Shown here: positions 8,983-19,003 of the stretch, piece by piece
How the letters are laid out: each line of letters begins with the position of its first letter
Position numbering within the stretch: the first letter of the stretch is position 1
From: Geoalkalibacter ferrihydriticus DSM 17813
Lineage (GTDB): Bacteria > Desulfobacterota > Desulfuromonadia > Desulfuromonadales > Geoalkalibacteraceae
DNA length: 57,393 nucleotides
NCBI RefSeq assembly: GCF_000820505.1
Contig: NZ_JWJD01000002.1
Coordinates: 544,893-602,285, forward strand
Direction: 5' to 3'
Position numbers and translations under genes: made by a program
Notes under the pieces: model-generated
What the model saw: only the letters and a program-made list of their open reading frames with translations
The model's database searches: none
Told to the model about the DNA's origin: nothing

Positions 8983-10556
8983 CCCACCCTGTCCTCATCT
9001 TTGATCAGTTTGTAAAGAAGCGCATCGACCAGAGCCTGGTAGGAAGCATCGATGATGTTGTCACTGACTCCAACCGTGCCCCAGCGGCTGGTTTTGTCTC
9101 CTGATTCGATCAGTACGCGGGTTATCGACGCGGTACCCTTGCCCGCCGGCAATACCCGCACCTTGTAATCGAATAAGCGTACCTCGCGCAACTGCGGATA
9201 AAAACTCTCAAGGGCTTTTCGCAAGGCATGATCAAGGGCGTTGACCGGTCCGTTGCCTTCGGCAGCGGTGTGCTCGATGCGTCCGCCGACCTTGACTTGG
9301 ACCGTGGCCTCGGACAGCGGCTTTTCCTGTTCATGGCGCTTGCTGTCGATTACGCGAAAGCCGATGACCGAAAAGTAGTGCCGCAAGGTTCCCAAGGCGC
9401 GGCGCATGAGAAGTTCAAAAGAAGCCTCGGCTCCTTCGAACTGAAAACCCTGGTTTTCCAAGTCCTTGATGTTTTCAAGAATTTCCTGGGTTAATGGATC
9501 CTTGCTGTCGAGGTTGAGATTGAACTGCTCGGCCTTGGCCAGAATGTTGGAACGCCCGGAGAGATCGGACACCAGCACCCGCGTCACATTGCCTACCAAC
9601 TCGGGACGGATGTGTTCATAGGTTTCGGCGTGCCGCTGAATTGCCGAGACATGCACCCCGCCCTTATGGGCAAAGGCCGAATTGCCGACATAAGCTTGGT
9701 GTTTGTTGGGGATGAGGTTGGCCAGTTCGTAGATGGTCCGCGAGACGATGCGTAGCGTTTTGAGCTGCGCGTCGGTGATGCAATCATGGCCGAGTTTGAG
9801 CTTGAGAGCCGGAATAATGGAGCAGAGATTGGCATTGCCGCAGCGTTCGCCGAACCCGTTGATCGTGCCCTGGACATGCACGGCGCCGCAGGCTACGGCC
9901 ATGAGACTGTTGGCGACCGCGCACTCACTATCGTTATGGGCGTGCATGCCCAGAGGCGTGCTTACCGTGGCGCGCACTTTCTCCATGATCGCGGGAATTT
10001 CATGGGGCAAGGTACCGCCATTGGTGTCACACAGAACGATACAGTCGATGCCGGCTGCCTCGGCCGCTTTCAAGGTCTGCAGGGCGTATTCAGGATTGGC
10101 CTTGTACCCGTCGAAGAAATGCTCGGCATCATAAATCACCTCGCCCACATTAGCTTTGAGATAAGCGAGCGAATCGTTGATCAACTCAAGATTTTCTTCC
10201 AGGGAAATACGCAAAGCCTCGCGTACATGAAAATCCCAGGTTTTTCCGAAGATGGTCACGGTGTCGGGGGCGGCCTGGATCAGGGTTCGTATATTGTTGT
10301 CCTTGTCCGGCGTTGTCTTGGCGCGGCGGGTCGAACCAAAGGCCGCGACCTTGGCCTGCTTCAGGCGCGTCTTTTTAATTTCTTTGAAGAAACTAATGTC
10401 CTTGGGATTGGAGCCGGGCCAGCCGCCCTCGATGTAGTGAATTCCGAGGTCGTCGAGTTTCTCGGCGATACGAATTTTGTCAGCGACAAGAAAGGACACA
10501 TCCTCGGCCTGAGTGCCGTCGCGCAAGGTGGTATCGTAGAGTTGGATCAGACTCAT
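8979..10556 (-). CDS. cimA: (R)-citramalate synthase
   Basis: A 525-residue enzyme that joins pyruvate and acetyl-CoA to (R)-citramalate, the threonine-independent entry to isoleucine. The N-terminal HMGL-type TIM barrel starts [14 protein letters not shown], with the metal-binding HAHND motif near 200. The C-terminal third is the LeuA-type dimerisation/regulatory domain (from about 400), the site of isoleucine feedback in relatives. Length and the AEDVSF reading separate it from 2-isopropylmalate synthase and homocitrate synthase. It follows lysC, with a palindrome between, and overlaps the ComEA-like gene. The citramalate route is established for Geobacter isoleucine synthesis. Confidence 0.93.
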   Translation of the reverse strand: MSLIQLYDTTLRDGTQAEDVSFLVADKIRIAEKLDDLGIHYIEGGWPGSNPKDISFFKEIKKTRLKQAKVAAFGSTRRAKTTPDKDNNIRTLIQAAPDTVTIFGKTWDFHVREALRISLEENLELINDSLAYLKANVGEVIYDAEHFFDGYKANPEYALQTLKAAEAAGIDCIVLCDTNGGTLPHEIPAIMEKVRATVSTPLGMHAHNDSECAVANSLMAVACGAVHVQGTINGFGERCGNANLCSIIPALKLKLGHDCITDAQLKTLRIVSRTIYELANLIPNKHQAYVGNSAFAHKGGVHVSAIQRHAETYEHIRPELVGNVTRVLVSDLSGRSNILAKAEQFNLNLDSKDPLTQEILENIKDLENQGFQFEGAEASFELLMRRALGTLRHYFSVIGFRVIDSKRHEQEKPLSEATVQVKVGGRIEHTAAEGNGPVNALDHALRKALESFYPQLREVRLFDYKVRVLPAGKGTASITRVLIESGDKTSRWGTVGVSDNIIDASYQALVDALLYKLIKDEDRVG

Positions 10557-10575
10557 GCCAGCATCCCCTTCACGG

Positions 10576-10603
10576 GCAAGGACGCAGAATTCTGCGTCCT
10601 TGC
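10576..10603 (-). repeat. 28-bp perfect palindrome between lysC and cimA
   Basis: GCAAGGACGCAGAA followed by its exact reverse complement TTCTGCGTCCTTGC, centred on an EcoRI-like GAATTC. It lies 41 nt after the lysC stop and 20 nt before the cimA start. No T-run on either side. It could be an mRNA hairpin that limits read-through or protects an end, or a dimeric operator. Confidence 0.75.
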
Positions 10604-10643
10604 TGTTTCCGTCTATGATACGGGCAGCCCGAAGGGGCCGCGC

Positions 10644-11876
10644 CTATTCGGCTGTAACGTCTTTTTTTGCCAGGCCAAACGCCTCGTGCAGAACACGCAC
10701 GGCGAGTTCGCAGTATTTAAGATCAATCACGCAAGAGATCTTGATTTCACTGGTGGAAATCATATGAATATTGATCCCCTCCTGCGACAGGGTCTGAAAC
10801 ATCTTGCTCGCCACACCGGAGTGTGAGCGCATGCCGACGCCGACGATGGAGACCTTGGCGATATTTTCATCGCTCTGCACGCCGCCTGCCCCGACATCCT
10901 TGGCGGTTTCCTCGAGAATCTTGAGGGCCTTCTTGTAGTCGCTCTTGGGCACGGTGAAGGTCAGATCGGTGAATCCTTCGTGGGAAACGTTCTGAATGAT
11001 CATATCCACGGCGATGTTGGCGTGAGACAGAGGTGAAAAGATCTGCGAGGCGATGCCCGGCTTGTCGGCCACGCGCAGCACCGAAATCTTGGCTTCGTCT
11101 TTGTTGTAGGTAATTCCCGAAACGAGAACCGCTTCCATATCGGCATCCTCCTTCATAACCAGGGTTCCTGGATTATCGTTGAAACTCGACCGGACGTGAA
11201 CTACAACCCCATACTTTTTGGCAAACTCCACCGAGCGGATTTGCAGCACCTTGGAACCCAGGGAGGCCATTTCCAGCATTTCGTCGTAGGAGACTTTCTC
11301 CATCTTGGAGGCCTCGGGCACGATACGTGGGTCGGTCGTATAGATGCCGTCGACATCCGTAAAAATTTCGCATACATCAGCTTTGAGCCCAGCCGCCACG
11401 GCAACCGCGGAGGTATCTGATCCTCCTCGCCCGAAGGTGGTGATATTGCCTTCGCGGTCGATGCCCTGAAAGCCGGCAACGACAATGATGGTGCCGTTTT
11501 TGAGGTCTTCACGAACCTTCTTGTCGTCGATCTTTTCGATGCGCGCCTTGGAGAATGCGCTGTCGGAAAGGATCGGAATCTGAAACCCGCAGTAACTCTT
11601 GGCCTTGTAGCCCATGGACTGCAGACACATAGCCAGCAAGGAAATAGTTACCTGCTCACCCGTCGACACCAGCACATCATATTCGCGCTCGCTGGGGAAC
11701 TCGCACATTTCGTTGGCCAGCGCCACCAACTTGTTGGTTTCGCCGGCCATGGCCGAAACCACGACGATGACATCGTTGCCTTCGTCATAGGTGCGTGCCA
11801 CACGTCGTGCGACATTGCGAATCCGTTCGATGGTGCCGACCGAAGTCCCTCCGTACTTCTGTACCACCAGGGCCAT
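10644..11876 (-). CDS. lysC: Aspartokinase
   Basis: A 410-residue cytoplasmic enzyme phosphorylating aspartate, first step to lysine (diaminopimelate), threonine and methionine. N-terminal kinase domain starts [25 protein letters not shown] and [12 protein letters not shown] are the nucleotide and substrate loops. Two C-terminal ACT domains (about 265-410, with [16 protein letters not shown] and [15 protein letters not shown]) are the usual site of lysine or threonine feedback. The single-chain length is that of an aspartokinase without a homoserine dehydrogenase part. ATG start with GGAGGAG about 8 nt upstream. It precedes cimA, so aspartate-family and isoleucine synthesis are linked. Confidence 0.95.
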   Translation of the reverse strand: MALVVQKYGGTSVGTIERIRNVARRVARTYDEGNDVIVVVSAMAGETNKLVALANEMCEFPSEREYDVLVSTGEQVTISLLAMCLQSMGYKAKSYCGFQIPILSDSAFSKARIEKIDDKKVREDLKNGTIIVVAGFQGIDREGNITTFGRGGSDTSAVAVAAGLKADVCEIFTDVDGIYTTDPRIVPEASKMEKVSYDEMLEMASLGSKVLQIRSVEFAKKYGVVVHVRSSFNDNPGTLVMKEDADMEAVLVSGITYNKDEAKISVLRVADKPGIASQIFSPLSHANIAVDMIIQNVSHEGFTDLTFTVPKSDYKKALKILEETAKDVGAGGVQSDENIAKVSIVGVGMRSHSGVASKMFQTLSQEGINIHMISTSEIKISCVIDLKYCELAVRVLHEAFGLAKKDVTAE

Positions 11877-11936
11877 AGCTGTCTTCTCCTCCGTTGTTGA
11901 AAACGGGGCGGATGCCCCGAGATGCCTGTCATCGGA

Positions 11937-13334
11937 TCATCGATTGCGCTTGCGTCCGGCCTTGTGCACAGCCAGGCCGTGGACGTCTTCGGCTGCTTCC
12001 ATGACCATTTCGGGCAGAGTGGGATGAGCGTGAATGATGCGCCCCAGCGTCGAGGCACTGAGCCCTGCCGCCATCGCCACGGCCGCTTCGGACACTAGCG
12101 ACGAAGCCTCTTCCCCGACAAAAGAAGCTCCCAAAATACGGCCATCATCGGCAGCCGTCAGGATTTTCACCAGGCCCTGCGCCTCACCGTCACACAGAGC
12201 CTTGCTTGATGCCTGATAAGAGAAGCGGCCGATTTCGATATCGAGATCCTGCTCTCGCGCCGCCTCCTCGCTGAGGCCCACCTGGCCGATTTCAGGCAGA
12301 GTGAAGATGGCGCTGGGAACGACCCGATAATCGGCTTTTTCGTCGCCGCCCAGGGCATTGGCTACGGCGATGCCGGCCTGATAAGAAGCGACATGAGCCA
12401 ACTGCATGATGTTGGTCACATCGCCGATGGCGAAGATTGTCGACTGGGAGGTTCGCATGCCCTCATCAACAAGGATTGCACCTTTATCGGTTTTGACACC
12501 GGCCTCCTCGAGGCCGAGCCCGTCCGTGTTGGGCACCCGCCCTACGGCGACCAGCACCTTCTCGACGGTCGCCTCATCCTTGCCGGAGAGCTGAACCCGC
12601 ACCTGACCTTCGCCGACCTCGAGAGCCTCGACTGCGGTGTCGGTATGCACGGTGATACCGGCACTTTTAAAGGCCTTTTCAACTTCCTTCACGGCCTGGC
12701 GGTCAGTGCCGCCGAGCAATCGCGGGAGTTGCTCGACCACCGTGACCTGGGTACCGAAGGCTGCAAAAATACTTGCAAATTCGCAGCCGATATACCCGCC
12801 GCCGATGATCAAAAGGCTCTTGGGAAGCTCCTTAATAGCAAGGATTTCGCGACTGGTCAAAACATTTTTCCCGTCTACGGGAAAGGCTTTGGGACGGAGC
12901 GCACGGCTGCCGGTGGCGAGAATAATATTTTTAGCACGCAGCCGCGCGGTGACTTCAGGGCGACGGATACGCAAGCGCCCCGGCTCCTCCAGAGCCGCCT
13001 GCCCACGGTAGAGCTCAACCCCTTGTGCCTTGAGCAGTTGCTCGACGCCGCCGACGAGCTTTTTCACTACGGCATCTTTGCGCGCCGCGGCACGCGCGAA
13101 ATCAAAACGTGGCTCCTCAATTTCAATGCCGTGCTCCTCCGCGCGACGCAGGCGTTGCAACAAAAGAGCTGTACTGTAGAGTGCCTTGGTCGGGATACAC
13201 CCGTGATTAAGACAAGTCCCGCCGACGCGTTCGGCTTCGATGAGACATACGCAGGCGCCCTGCTGGGCGGCGCGGATAGCCGCGACGTACCCCCCGGGAC
13301 CGCCTCCGACTACAGCGATATCGTATTCGGTCAT
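11937..13334 (-). CDS. lpdA: Dihydrolipoyl dehydrogenase
   Basis: A 465-residue FAD flavoprotein disulfide reductase, the E3 subunit that reoxidises lipoamide in 2-oxoacid dehydrogenase or glycine cleavage complexes. The FAD loop is GGGPGG (10-15); the redox pair is GGTCLNHGC (Cys41, Cys46). NAD site GGGYIGCEFAS near 180, second FAD motif FAIGDVT near 308, and the interface motif HAHPTLPEM near the end. The last 16 residues are basic (KAGRKRNR). No E1 or E2 gene is nearby, so its complex lies elsewhere. Start overlaps the tsaE stop by 4 bp. Confidence 0.92.
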   Translation of the reverse strand: MTEYDIAVVGGGPGGYVAAIRAAQQGACVCLIEAERVGGTCLNHGCIPTKALYSTALLLQRLRRAEEHGIEIEEPRFDFARAAARKDAVVKKLVGGVEQLLKAQGVELYRGQAALEEPGRLRIRRPEVTARLRAKNIILATGSRALRPKAFPVDGKNVLTSREILAIKELPKSLLIIGGGYIGCEFASIFAAFGTQVTVVEQLPRLLGGTDRQAVKEVEKAFKSAGITVHTDTAVEALEVGEGQVRVQLSGKDEATVEKVLVAVGRVPNTDGLGLEEAGVKTDKGAILVDEGMRTSQSTIFAIGDVTNIMQLAHVASYQAGIAVANALGGDEKADYRVVPSAIFTLPEIGQVGLSEEAAREQDLDIEIGRFSYQASSKALCDGEAQGLVKILTAADDGRILGASFVGEEASSLVSEAAVAMAAGLSASTLGRIIHAHPTLPEMVMEAAEDVHGLAVHKAGRKRNR

Positions 13335-13828
13335 GATGTTTCCTCCCCGGCCCAGCGGGCCAACAGATGCTCAATCAGGAGGGTTTCCCCCACACCTCCG
13401 GGGCGCAGTTCGATACTGCGGGTGGTTTCGTCGATAACCGCCAGACGCAATTCAAGCCCCACCCCGACTTCCTCCCCGAAACGATCAGCCCATTCGACCA
13501 CGGTCACGCCTTCTCCTTCCACATAGGCTGAAAAGTCCAGATCTTCAAGTTGCTCGGGACCGCTGAGCCGATAAAGGTCAAAGTGGTAAAGCGGCAGCCG
13601 GCCCCGATACTGATTCATCAGAGTATAACTTGGGCTGGTCACCGGCTCATCCGTCGGCACCTCAAGCCCTTGGGCCAGACCCTGGGTCAGGCAGGTCTTG
13701 CCCGCGCCGAGTTCGCCGGACAACAAGATGAGCAGCGGCGCGCCTACCAGCGACCCGAGCAGACGGCCGAACTGCTGTGTTTCCTGCGGCGAAGCCGTGG
13801 TTATTTTGTGACAGGATGAAGCGCTCAT
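13331..13828 (-). CDS. tsaE: tRNA t6A synthesis ATPase TsaE
   Basis: A 165-residue P-loop protein with GELGAGKT (38-45) and the family signature ITSPSYT-like PVTSPSYTL, then LYHFDLYRL and VVEWADRFGE. With TsaB and TsaD it makes N6-threonylcarbamoyladenosine at position 37 of ANN-decoding tRNAs, where TsaE resets the complex by ATP hydrolysis. Overlaps 4 bp with both the lpd start and the upstream CBS gene stop, a tightly coupled operon. Confidence 0.93.
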   Translation of the reverse strand: MSASSCHKITTASPQETQQFGRLLGSLVGAPLLILLSGELGAGKTCLTQGLAQGLEVPTDEPVTSPSYTLMNQYRGRLPLYHFDLYRLSGPEQLEDLDFSAYVEGEGVTVVEWADRFGEEVGVGLELRLAVIDETTRSIELRPGGVGETLLIEHLLARWAGEETS

Positions 13829-14274
13829 CTGCCCATGGCGCGGATAATGTCGAGGCGCGCAACCACCCCAACGACCTTGTCTTGCTCCAGAACGGGAATC
13901 AGATGCGCCTTGTTTTCCGTCATGAGCTGGGCGATTTGCGGCACCGTCGTTTCGGGATCGCAGGTGACGACATCCGTGGCGCAGATCTGGCCGACTTGCT
14001 GCGCGGTGATTTTCTCAACCTCCTCGGCGAAATCCTTCTGGCTTTGCAGATAAATCACCCAGTCGAAGATGTTGATAACCGTTGGAATATGCAGCGGACG
14101 ATCCTGCGCGACCAGATCGGTTTCGGTGACGATGCCGAACAGCTTGTTGTCTTCAGTCACCACCGGCATGGCGTTGACGCCCTTTTCCATGAACAGACGC
14201 GCCAATTCCTCGATTTGTGTCTCCGGCGAGACGGATATGACCTCGCGGGTCATGATATCTTTAGCTTTGAGCAT
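13825..14274 (-). CDS. Tandem CBS-domain protein
   Basis: A 149-residue protein made only of two CBS domains: MTREVISVSPETQIEELARL...GIVTETDLV (about 5-55) and ATDVVTCDPETTVPQIAQLM...VGVVARLDII (about 98-147). CBS pairs bind adenine nucleotides and act as energy or ligand sensors. No enzyme domain is attached, so its partner is unknown. The ATG at 14274 with AAGGAG at 7 nt is chosen; it lies inside the end of the nnr gene. Neighbours suggest co-expression with nnr and tsaE only. Confidence 0.88.
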   Translation of the reverse strand: MLKAKDIMTREVISVSPETQIEELARLFMEKGVNAMPVVTEDNKLFGIVTETDLVAQDRPLHIPTVINIFDWVIYLQSQKDFAEEVEKITAQQVGQICATDVVTCDPETTVPQIAQLMTENKAHLIPVLEQDKVVGVVARLDIIRAMGR

Positions 14275-15832
14275 GAATGGCTCCTTCAATGAGTTCGTGA
14301 CGAGTTGCGGGAATTTCCAGCAGCAGATCGGTTGCCGCCAAACCCGCGGTGCCCATTTTCCGGGCCAAGCGATCCGCCGCCCGAGCGTGAAGATAGACCC
14401 CAAGGGCAGCAGCGACGCCTGGTTCCATGTTCTGAGCAAGAAAACCACCGATCAGCCCCGTCAGCACATCGCCCATGCCGCCGGATGCCATGCCGGGATT
14501 GCCTCCGGAATTGATGAAGACACGTCCATCGGGGGCCGCGGTCAGGGTGCGGGCGCCCTTGAGCACCAGGACCACTTGGTATTTTCCGGCAAAGTCACGG
14601 GCAAAAGCCACGCGGTCTTTCTGCACATCGGCGATGCTAACGCCTGCCAGACGCGCCATTTCTCCCGGATGAGGGGTGAGGACGGTCGTAGCCGGCGGCC
14701 GCGCGGAGAGAACCTCAAGATGCCCGGCCAGGGCATTGAGACCATCGGCATCGATGACCTGCGGTAGCGCACACTCTCGCACCAGGCTTCGCACCAGGGT
14801 CTGTGTTTCCACGGCCTGGCCGAGGCCCGGACCCAAGGCCAGAGCCTGCCTGTCACGACAGAGCGCGACAATGCTTTCCAAGGCCCGCATGCTGAGCGAC
14901 CCGCCGACATCCGGCAAGGATACGGTCATGGGTTCGGTCAATTTGATTTCAAAGATGTCATGAAGGCTTGCCGGGCAACCCAGGGTAACCAGCCCGGCGC
15001 CGGCACGCACCGCGCCCTCGGTGGTCATGGCCGCGGCGCCGGTTTTTCCCGCCGACCCACCAATGACCAGAAGATGGCCGAAGGTCCCCTTGTGTCCCTC
15101 GGCCGGGCGCGGCGGCAGCATGCGGCGCGCCTCATCCCCATCGACCCAGAAGTAGGCCGGTTGTGTATTTTCGATCAGAGCGGCCGGAATCCCAATCTCC
15201 ACCACCTCCAAGGAGCCGACCAATCCGGCCCCGGGATACACCAGGTGACCGATCTTGGGCCGAGCGAAGGTCAGGGTGAGAGAGGCGTGCACCGCGCACC
15301 CGAGTATCCGGCCGCTGCTCGCGTCGATTCCCGACGGGATATCAACCGCGGCAACCGTGCAATCGCGCGCATTGAGCCACTCGATGGCAACGCCATAATG
15401 CCCGCGCACCCCGGAGGAAAGACCCGTGCCGAACAACGCATCCACGGCCAGCTGAAAGTCCCTTGAAGCGGCTAAAGCAGGCGCAAGCGTTGCTTCATCA
15501 GGAGCAAAAACAACCTCTTCCGTCAAGCGCAGCAACACGTCGAGATTGATCCGGGCATCACCGCTGAAAGCGGCGCGCTCGGCCAGGGCCAGGGTACGCA
15601 CCTTCCAACCCCGCTCCAAGAGACAACGGGCGATGACAAAGCCATCGCCGCCATTGTTACCCTTGCCCGCCAACACCAGCACCGGCCCGGGGAAAAGTCT
15701 GGAGCAGCGCTCGGCAATGCACGCGGCAGCCCCGCGGCCGGCGTTCTCCATCAACACCGCGCCTGGAATGCCGATTTCTTCAATTGTCCGGCGGTCAACC
15801 TCGCGCATCTGCTGCGTACTGAGAATTCTCAT
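14261..15832 (-). CDS. nnr: Bifunctional NAD(P)HX epimerase / ADP-dependent dehydratase
   Basis: A 523-residue two-domain repair enzyme. The N-terminal YjeF_N domain (about 1-215; LSTQQMREVDRRTIEEIGIPG, GKGNNGGDG near 57) epimerises damaged hydrated NAD(P)H. The C-terminal ribokinase-like domain (about 235-515; GSAGKTGAAAM, GNPGMASGGMGDVLTG) dehydrates S-NAD(P)HX using ADP. The fused form is common in bacteria. ATG start overlaps the acpS stop by 4 bp; the 3' end overlaps the CBS gene start. Confidence 0.93.
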   Translation of the reverse strand: MRILSTQQMREVDRRTIEEIGIPGAVLMENAGRGAAACIAERCSRLFPGPVLVLAGKGNNGGDGFVIARCLLERGWKVRTLALAERAAFSGDARINLDVLLRLTEEVVFAPDEATLAPALAASRDFQLAVDALFGTGLSSGVRGHYGVAIEWLNARDCTVAAVDIPSGIDASSGRILGCAVHASLTLTFARPKIGHLVYPGAGLVGSLEVVEIGIPAALIENTQPAYFWVDGDEARRMLPPRPAEGHKGTFGHLLVIGGSAGKTGAAAMTTEGAVRAGAGLVTLGCPASLHDIFEIKLTEPMTVSLPDVGGSLSMRALESIVALCRDRQALALGPGLGQAVETQTLVRSLVRECALPQVIDADGLNALAGHLEVLSARPPATTVLTPHPGEMARLAGVSIADVQKDRVAFARDFAGKYQVVLVLKGARTLTAAPDGRVFINSGGNPGMASGGMGDVLTGLIGGFLAQNMEPGVAAALGVYLHARAADRLARKMGTAGLAATDLLLEIPATRHELIEGAIHAQS

Positions 15833-16212
15833 GACGCCTCCAATATCACCACGGCCTGGGCGTAGTCACCGTCGTGGCTATAGGACAGATGAACACCTCG
15901 TACGTCGCGCTCACGGCACAACTCGGCGGCCCGACCCGACAAACACAGCGAGGGCTTGCCGAGATCATCGCGCACCACCTCTATATCCTGCCAGGTCATG
16001 CCCCTTCGCAGCCCCAGGCCCAAGGCCTTGAGAAATGCCTCCTTGGCGGCGAAGCGCGCCGCAAGATGCGGCGCCGGGTCTTTTTTAGCAAGTGCGTATT
16101 CCCGTTCGCCGGCAGTGAAGATTCTGGCGATAACCGCTACTTTCTCCTGCTCCAGCAAGCCGCGAAAGCGACCGATCTGCGCCAGGTCGGTTCCGACTCC
16201 GATGATTGGCAC
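15829..16212 (-). CDS. acpS: Holo-[acyl-carrier-protein] synthase
   Basis: A 127-residue enzyme that moves 4'-phosphopantetheine from CoA to apo-ACP for fatty acid synthesis. Family marks: IIGVGTDLAQIGRF with the metal-binding Asp, and FAAKEAFLKALGLG near 70. Length is normal. GTG start, 3 bp after the pdxJ stop; overlaps nnr by 4 bp, as in many bacteria where acpS and nnr are neighbours. Confidence 0.94.
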   Translation of the reverse strand: MPIIGVGTDLAQIGRFRGLLEQEKVAVIARIFTAGEREYALAKKDPAPHLAARFAAKEAFLKALGLGLRRGMTWQDIEVVRDDLGKPSLCLSGRAAELCRERDVRGVHLSYSHDGDYAQAVVILEAS

Positions 16213-16215
16213 CCT

Positions 16216-16941
16216 TCAGCGCCCCTCGATCAATGCCAGCATCTCACGCACCGCCTGATCCATCCCGACCAGAACCGCCCGAGAAATGATGCTGTGGCCG
16301 ATATTGAATTCCTCGATGCCACCAAGCGCCACCACCGGGCGAACATTCTGATAGTTGAGTCCGTGGCCGGCATGTACGATCAGCCCCAATTGCTGCCCGA
16401 GGCGAACTGCCTGCTCAATCTTCACCAGCTCACTCTGCCGCGTTTGCGTATTTTTCGCATCACAGTAAGTGCCGGTATGAATCTCGATGGCATCGGCTCC
16501 CAATTCCTGAGCCGTCTCGACCTGGGCAAGGTCGGGGTCGACAAACAGACTGACAAAAATACCGGCCTCGCGCAACCGCCGCACCGGATTTTCCAGCAGC
16601 CCTCGCTGCCCGACCACATCAAGGCCACCTTCGGTGGTGAGTTCCGCGCGCCTTTCCGGCACCAGGGTGACACAGTCAGGACGCGTGCGTAGCGCGATGG
16701 CGACCATCTCTTCGGTTGCGGCCATTTCCAGATTGAGCCGCGTACGCACGGTCTGCCGCAGCACGTCCACATCGCGATCCTGAATGTGGCGGCGGTCTTC
16801 GCGCAGATGCACGGTAATGCCGCCCGCCCCGGCAAGCTCCGCCAAAGCCGCAGCGGTCACGGGATCGGGCTCGACCGTACCGCGCGCCTGGCGCACGGTA
16901 GCCACATGATCGACGTTGACTCCCAGACGTGGCACCATCAT
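16216..16941 (-). CDS. pdxJ: Pyridoxine 5'-phosphate synthase
   Basis: A 241-residue TIM-barrel enzyme condensing 3-amino-2-oxopropyl phosphate with 1-deoxyxylulose 5-phosphate to pyridoxine 5'-phosphate. Recognised by [17 protein letters not shown] at the start, [15 protein letters not shown] near 45 and [11 protein letters not shown] near 190. It starts with two adjacent ATGs, the second followed by GTG; the first overlaps the glmM stop by 4 bp. The pdxJ-acpS pairing is widespread in proteobacteria. Confidence 0.95.
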   Translation of the reverse strand: MMVPRLGVNVDHVATVRQARGTVEPDPVTAAALAELAGAGGITVHLREDRRHIQDRDVDVLRQTVRTRLNLEMAATEEMVAIALRTRPDCVTLVPERRAELTTEGGLDVVGQRGLLENPVRRLREAGIFVSLFVDPDLAQVETAQELGADAIEIHTGTYCDAKNTQTRQSELVKIEQAVRLGQQLGLIVHAGHGLNYQNVRPVVALGGIEEFNIGHSIISRAVLVGMDQAVREMLALIEGR

Positions 16942-18305
16942 TTCACCTTTTTCTCGCCCAGGTGGCGATCGATTTCTTCGGCAATCTGGTGCGCCAATTC
17001 CGTAATCTGGTACTTGTCCTGGCCTTCGAGCATGATACGCAGCAACGGTTCGGTACCCGAGTAACGGATCAGCACCCGCCCGGTTTCACCAAGTGCTTTC
17101 CGCGCGTGATCGATGGCCTTGCGCACCTCGGGGATGTCTTCGATCTCCCTGCGTTCGGCAACCCGAACGTTGACCAGCACCTGAGGCAACGAAACCATAA
17201 CCTCGGCCAGTTCGGAGAGGGGCTTGCCCGAGCGCTGCATGATCGCCAGAACCTGCAGGGCCGAAACCATCCCATCGCCGGTGGTGTTGTGGTTGAGAAA
17301 AATCAGATGTCCCGACTGCTCCCCGCCCAAAGTGTAGCCGCCCTTGCGCATTTCCTCGACCACATAGCGGTCGCCCACATCGGTCTTGACCACTTTACCC
17401 CCGGCCTTTTTGACCGCGATGTCCAAACCCAGGTTGCTCATCACCGTCGCCACCAGGGTGTTGTGAGCGAGGCGCTTTTCCTGAAGCATGGTGGTCGCAC
17501 AGATCGCCATGATGTGATCGCCGTCGACCTCTTTGCCGAACTCATCGGTAAAAATGACCCGATCGGCGTCACCGTCGAGAGCCATGCCCAGATGGGCGCG
17601 ATGCGTTTTGACCGCTTCGGAAATGACCTCTGGATGGAGAGATCCACACCCGGCGTTGATGTTGGTGCCGTTGGGCGTCACACCGAGGGGAATCACCTCG
17701 GCGCCGAGCTCTTCCAGAACAGCGGGCGCAACCTTGTAGGCCGCACCGTTGGCGCAATCGAGAACGATTTTGAGCCCCTTGAGGTCCAGATCGCGCGGGA
17801 AAGAATTTTTCAGGAAAACGATGTAGCGGCCCACGGCATCATCGATACGGAACGCCTTGCCCACCTCGGAAGCAACCGGGCGCAGGGAATCGATCTTGCC
17901 ACTGTAGATCAGATCCTCCATCTTGAGCTCCAGCTCATCGGGGAGCTTGAAGCCATTGCCGGAGAAGAATTTGATGCCGTTGTCCTGGTAGGGGTTGTGC
18001 GAAGCAGAAATGACCACCCCGGCGTCGGCCCGCATGGAGGCGGTGATGAAAGCGATCCCCGGCGTCGGCAGGGGGCCGACCAGCAGAACATCGACCCCCA
18101 TGGAGCAGACGCCGGCGGCCAGGGCATTTTCCAGCATGTAGCCGGAAAGCCGGGTGTCCTTGCCGATGACGATGCGGTGGCGACGGTTGCCGTCACGAAA
18201 AATATAGGCGGCGGCGCGCCCGAGTTGCATTGCGGTTTCAGTGGTTATGGGTGGGATGTTGGCAACGCCACGTACCCCGTCGGTCCCGAATAGCTTTTTT
18301 TTCAT
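16938..18305 (-). CDS. glmM: Phosphoglucosamine mutase
   Basis: A 455-residue phosphohexomutase turning glucosamine-6-P to glucosamine-1-P for UDP-GlcNAc, the peptidoglycan and LPS precursor. Start [13 protein letters not shown]; the phospho-serine is Ser102 in ISASHNP; metal loop DGDADRV near 240; sugar loop GGEQSGH near 325; phosphate site [12 protein letters not shown] near 425. The ATG inside TGATG at the cdaR stop is chosen, with a GTG one codon ahead possible. It follows cdaA and cdaR; in Firmicutes GlmM binds and inhibits the CdaA cyclase, so the linkage is meaningful. Confidence 0.95.
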   Translation of the reverse strand: MKKKLFGTDGVRGVANIPPITTETAMQLGRAAAYIFRDGNRRHRIVIGKDTRLSGYMLENALAAGVCSMGVDVLLVGPLPTPGIAFITASMRADAGVVISASHNPYQDNGIKFFSGNGFKLPDELELKMEDLIYSGKIDSLRPVASEVGKAFRIDDAVGRYIVFLKNSFPRDLDLKGLKIVLDCANGAAYKVAPAVLEELGAEVIPLGVTPNGTNINAGCGSLHPEVISEAVKTHRAHLGMALDGDADRVIFTDEFGKEVDGDHIMAICATTMLQEKRLAHNTLVATVMSNLGLDIAVKKAGGKVVKTDVGDRYVVEEMRKGGYTLGGEQSGHLIFLNHNTTGDGMVSALQVLAIMQRSGKPLSELAEVMVSLPQVLVNVRVAERREIEDIPEVRKAIDHARKALGETGRVLIRYSGTEPLLRIMLEGQDKYQITELAHQIAEEIDRHLGEKKVK

Positions 18306-18994
18306 CACTGGGAATTTTCACCTTTCTCCATGTATTCTATCTCCGCCGGAGGCGGCGGCAGGATCCTTACCTGAAGCTCCACCGTTTGCTCTTCCTTGAG
18401 ACGCGAATAGCGTCCCTGATACCTGAGGGGAACCATCAGGGTAAAACTTTCGCGCGCGCCACCGAGTTCCACGGGCTGAGTCGACACCTCGGTCACATCC
18501 CGAATTTCGCTTTCAGCTCCTTCGATTTCCACGCGCTCGGGTGAAACCCTGAAACCGTCGAGCTGATAACCTTCCGCGAGTTCGCCGGAAAAGACCACCT
18601 GCACGGGTACGGTTTTGCTGCGCACCCGTTCGAGGCGCACATCGACAAAGGATGGCGAGATGCGTGTCACCTTAAGGCCGCCGGGGATATCGAGGCGCTC
18701 TTCCAGCCGCTTAAAGGATGTCAAGCCGGGTTTGAGGTCGGCAAGATCGACGGAAAAGCTGATATCGCCGGAACTCAGATTTACCAGCAGCGTCCGCGGG
18801 CCGGTCAACCTGATATCCACCAGATTGGGCACCTCATTGGCGATCATCATCCCCTGGGGCACGTTGATATATTCAATCGGCACGGTAAAACCGATTTCCA
18901 CCTGACGCTCGCCGATGACAAAAAACCACAGAATCAGCGCGAACACCAGCGAGAGAAGCTTGAGACTCCAGTTTTCCGTCAACTTCTTAAACAT
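18305..18994 (-). CDS. cdaR: YbbR-domain regulator of the diadenylate cyclase
   Basis: A 229-residue protein with one N-terminal membrane helix (about 10-25, [18 protein letters not shown]) and two or three YbbR repeats, seen as recurring patterns like [31 protein letters not shown] and [17 protein letters not shown]. In Firmicutes CdaR is the extracytoplasmic partner that modulates CdaA. It lies between cdaA (9 bp gap) and glmM (TGATG overlap), so the cdaA-cdaR-glmM order is kept. It ends in a Pro-rich segment. Confidence 0.85.
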   Translation of the reverse strand: MFKKLTENWSLKLLSLVFALILWFFVIGERQVEIGFTVPIEYINVPQGMMIANEVPNLVDIRLTGPRTLLVNLSSGDISFSVDLADLKPGLTSFKRLEERLDIPGGLKVTRISPSFVDVRLERVRSKTVPVQVVFSGELAEGYQLDGFRVSPERVEIEGAESEIRDVTEVSTQPVELGGARESFTLMVPLRYQGRYSRLKEEQTVELQVRILPPPPAEIEYMEKGENSQ

Positions 18995-19003
18995 ACGGAA
19001 CGA

